Part shown: in pieces, positions 42,661 through 43,872 of the stretch
How positions within the stretch are numbered: position 1 is the stretch's first letter
Layout of the letters: every line of letters begins with the position of its first letter
Origin: Myxococcales bacterium
GTDB lineage: Bacteria; Myxococcota_A; Polyangia; Polyangiales; Polyangiaceae
Assembly: GCA_903642325.1 (NCBI GenBank)
Contig: CAHJWM010000040.1
Span: 1 to 43,872 of the forward strand
Direction: 5' to 3'
Length of the DNA: 43,872 nucleotides
Program-made: the position numbers and the translations under genes
Notes under the pieces: generated by a model
Database searches by the model: none
Told to the model about the DNA's origin: nothing
What the model saw: the letters and a program-made list of their open reading frames with translations, nothing else

Positions 42661-43872
42661 ATGACCAGTAAACCCCAGATCAGAACCGGAGTGATCCTCG
42701 CCGGGCGCTGGCAAATCGAAGATTTCATCGGTAGCGGGGACACCGGTGAGGTGTACGGCGTACGCGACCGGCACGGCAGCGCCACATTCGCGCTCAAGCT
42801 GTTTTGGCCAAGCGCGCTCAGCCATCCGGAGGTCTGGTCGGAAGTGCAGCAGGCGGCCAGAACCGCGGCCGCGCTCGGCGCCGAGGGCGTCGCGCGAGCC
42901 TATGAGTTTGGGATCGACGCGAACGCGGCTCGGCCGTTTTACGTGAGCGAGCGCGTGTCCTGGTCGGCGCTCGACGAGCGCGTGCGAGCCCACGGAACGC
43001 TCACCCCCTCCGAGATCCGCACCATGTTGGACGTGCTGGCGCGCGCCCTCGACGCCGCACACACCGCGGGCGTCGTCCATCGTGACTTGAAGCCCGCCAA
43101 CGTGTTCGTGTCGCCCGACCACGCGCGTTGGGTACGCATCACGGACTTCGGCGTCGCGCACCTCCGGTCCACGGCACCTCCGCCACCGGGCTGGGGCGGG
43201 CCCATCGGCTGGGCCGCCCCCGAAGCGACCGACCCGAACGCACCATCGATCCCTGCGATGGATGTCTTTGCGCTCGGCTTGGTCACTTTCTTTGCGCTCA
43301 CCGGCGGCGCTCTACACCGCGCGGCGCGCGGCACTCCAATCGAGCCGGATGCGCTCCGACATGAGCTCATGCAACCGCTCGATTCGGCTTCACGCCGAGC
43401 GCAAGAGCTCGGCGCGACCCTCGACCCCGCGTTCGATGTTTGGTTTCAGCGCGCGGTAGCGCCCTTGGCGCAAGCACGCTTCAGCTCGATCGCCGAGATG
43501 GCGCGCGCGTTCGATGCCATCGTTAGCAACTTGGCCGCCCCCCGCGCTCCGGACGCGTTTGGCGCCCCGGAAGCGGCCACGGCGAGCTCGCACTCTCCGG
43601 CCTTGCATGCAGACTTTGGCGCATACTCACCCGCGCCAGTGCCGCGACTCGAAGGGTCTGCAGTCGCGGCGCAGTCGACCAGCGCCGAAGACGCGCGGCC
43701 GCCCGGGGTACCGGGCGCGCGCAAGCGTGGCGCGGCGGCCTGGCTGATCGGGGGCGCGGCGCTGTGCCTGGCCTTGACGGCATGGGGAGTTGGCACGCGT
43801 CATCGTCAGCCCGCTGCGGCCGGAGCAACCAGCGCGGCGGCAAGCGCCAATGTCGCGCTTGCCGCCTCGGCC
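42661..43872 (+). CDS. Ser/Thr protein kinase (3' end outside window)
   Basis: A frame open from ATG 42661 to the last base, 404 codons without a stop. It encodes a Hanks-type kinase: glycine loop IGSGDTGEVYG, Lys46 in FALKLF, HRDLKPAN (Asp142), DFG at 162 and APE in GWAAPEAT. The kinase domain ends near 280; a Pro/Ala/Ser linker and a single membrane helix (~358-377) follow, then an Ala-rich start of an outside region cut by the window end. All catalytic residues are present. Its leader shares the region with the oppositely oriented B12 riboswitch. TACAAT at 42542-42547 could be its -10 box, but no good -35 is seen. Domain call firm, signal unknown. Confidence 0.92.
   Translation, partial: MTSKPQIRTGVILAGRWQIEDFIGSGDTGEVYGVRDRHGSATFALKLFWPSALSHPEVWSEVQQAARTAAALGAEGVARAYEFGIDANAARPFYVSERVSWSALDERVRAHGTLTPSEIRTMLDVLARALDAAHTAGVVHRDLKPANVFVSPDHARWVRITDFGVAHLRSTAPPPPGWGGPIGWAAPEATDPNAPSIPAMDVFALGLVTFFALTGGALHRAARGTPIEPDALRHELMQPLDSASRRAQELGATLDPAFDVWFQRAVAPLAQARFSSIAEMARAFDAIVSNLAAPRAPDAFGAPEAATASSHSPALHADFGAYSPAPVPRLEGSAVAAQSTSAEDARPPGVPGARKRGAAAWLIGGAALCLALTAWGVGTRHRQPAAAGATSAAASANVALAASA

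Noticed and set aside
1-43872. CRISPR arrays, tRNA or rRNA genes, insertion sequences and attachment sites
   Set aside because: Reading by eye I found no spaced direct repeats, tRNA-like cloverleaf, rRNA segments, transposase genes or terminal inverted repeats; a tRNAscan and ISfinder run would settle it.

Overview
The window is high-GC, densely coded bacterial DNA. I infer a myxobacterium (Myxococcota, probably Polyangia-like) from several traits: three Hanks-type Ser/Thr kinases (one cut by the edge) with C-terminal membrane anchors and low-complexity or sensor-like tails, five FHA domains in three adjacent genes, many GTG/TTG starts, and a high share of secreted and lipoprotein genes. This assignment is not proved by any rRNA or marker search.

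Layout. 1-8.7 kb, plus strand: a phospho-signalling block with an FHA protein cut by the left edge, a VWA-TM-FHA membrane protein, a triple-FHA ABC transporter, a secreted alpha/beta hydrolase and a zinc-ribbon Ser/Thr kinase. 8.7-13.2 kb: an amidase (minus) divergent from glycogen phosphorylase (plus). 13.4-17.3 kb: class Ia ribonucleotide reductase nrdA-nrdB (minus) behind a sigma70-like promoter and a cobalamin riboswitch. 17.5-25.8 kb: transaldolase, a 6-phosphogluconolactonase-like propeller, a PHA-granule-type protein, a small zinc-ribbon protein, an EEP-family hydrolase, a ROK kinase coupled to a quinone oxidoreductase, a ferredoxin and a second Ser/Thr kinase. 25.8-29.6 kb: a murein endopeptidase, a BtuB-like TonB receptor overlapping dtd, and a DUF4112 membrane protein. 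29.6-36.5 kb: a Rieske oxygenase divergent from an acyl-CoA dehydrogenase, a DUF4287-SRPBCC protein, a CPA2-type antiporter and a D-aminoacylase. 36.5-37.1 kb: the longest stretch with no convincing gene. 37.1-40.3 kb: a small DNA-binding-like protein, a TPR/PEGA-like membrane protein and a LysM-M15 envelope protein. 40.3-42.5 kb: a second cobalamin riboswitch leading a two-gene lipoprotein operon (cell-surface protein and beta-propeller). 42.66 kb to the end: a third Ser/Thr kinase cut by the right edge.

Most interesting signals. Two independent cobalamin riboswitches lie about 25 kb apart. One precedes a B12-independent ribonucleotide reductase, so DNA-precursor synthesis is probably switched by vitamin B12. 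The other precedes a surface lipoprotein and a YncE-like beta-propeller lipoprotein, an arrangement that recalls the BtuG and cell-surface-protein genes of Bacteroides B12-uptake loci but in a very different lineage. In both leaders I can draw a short hairpin that would mask the Shine-Dalgarno sequence, which suggests translational control. A TonB receptor elsewhere in the window could be the outer-membrane partner, but nothing in the sequence ties it directly to B12.
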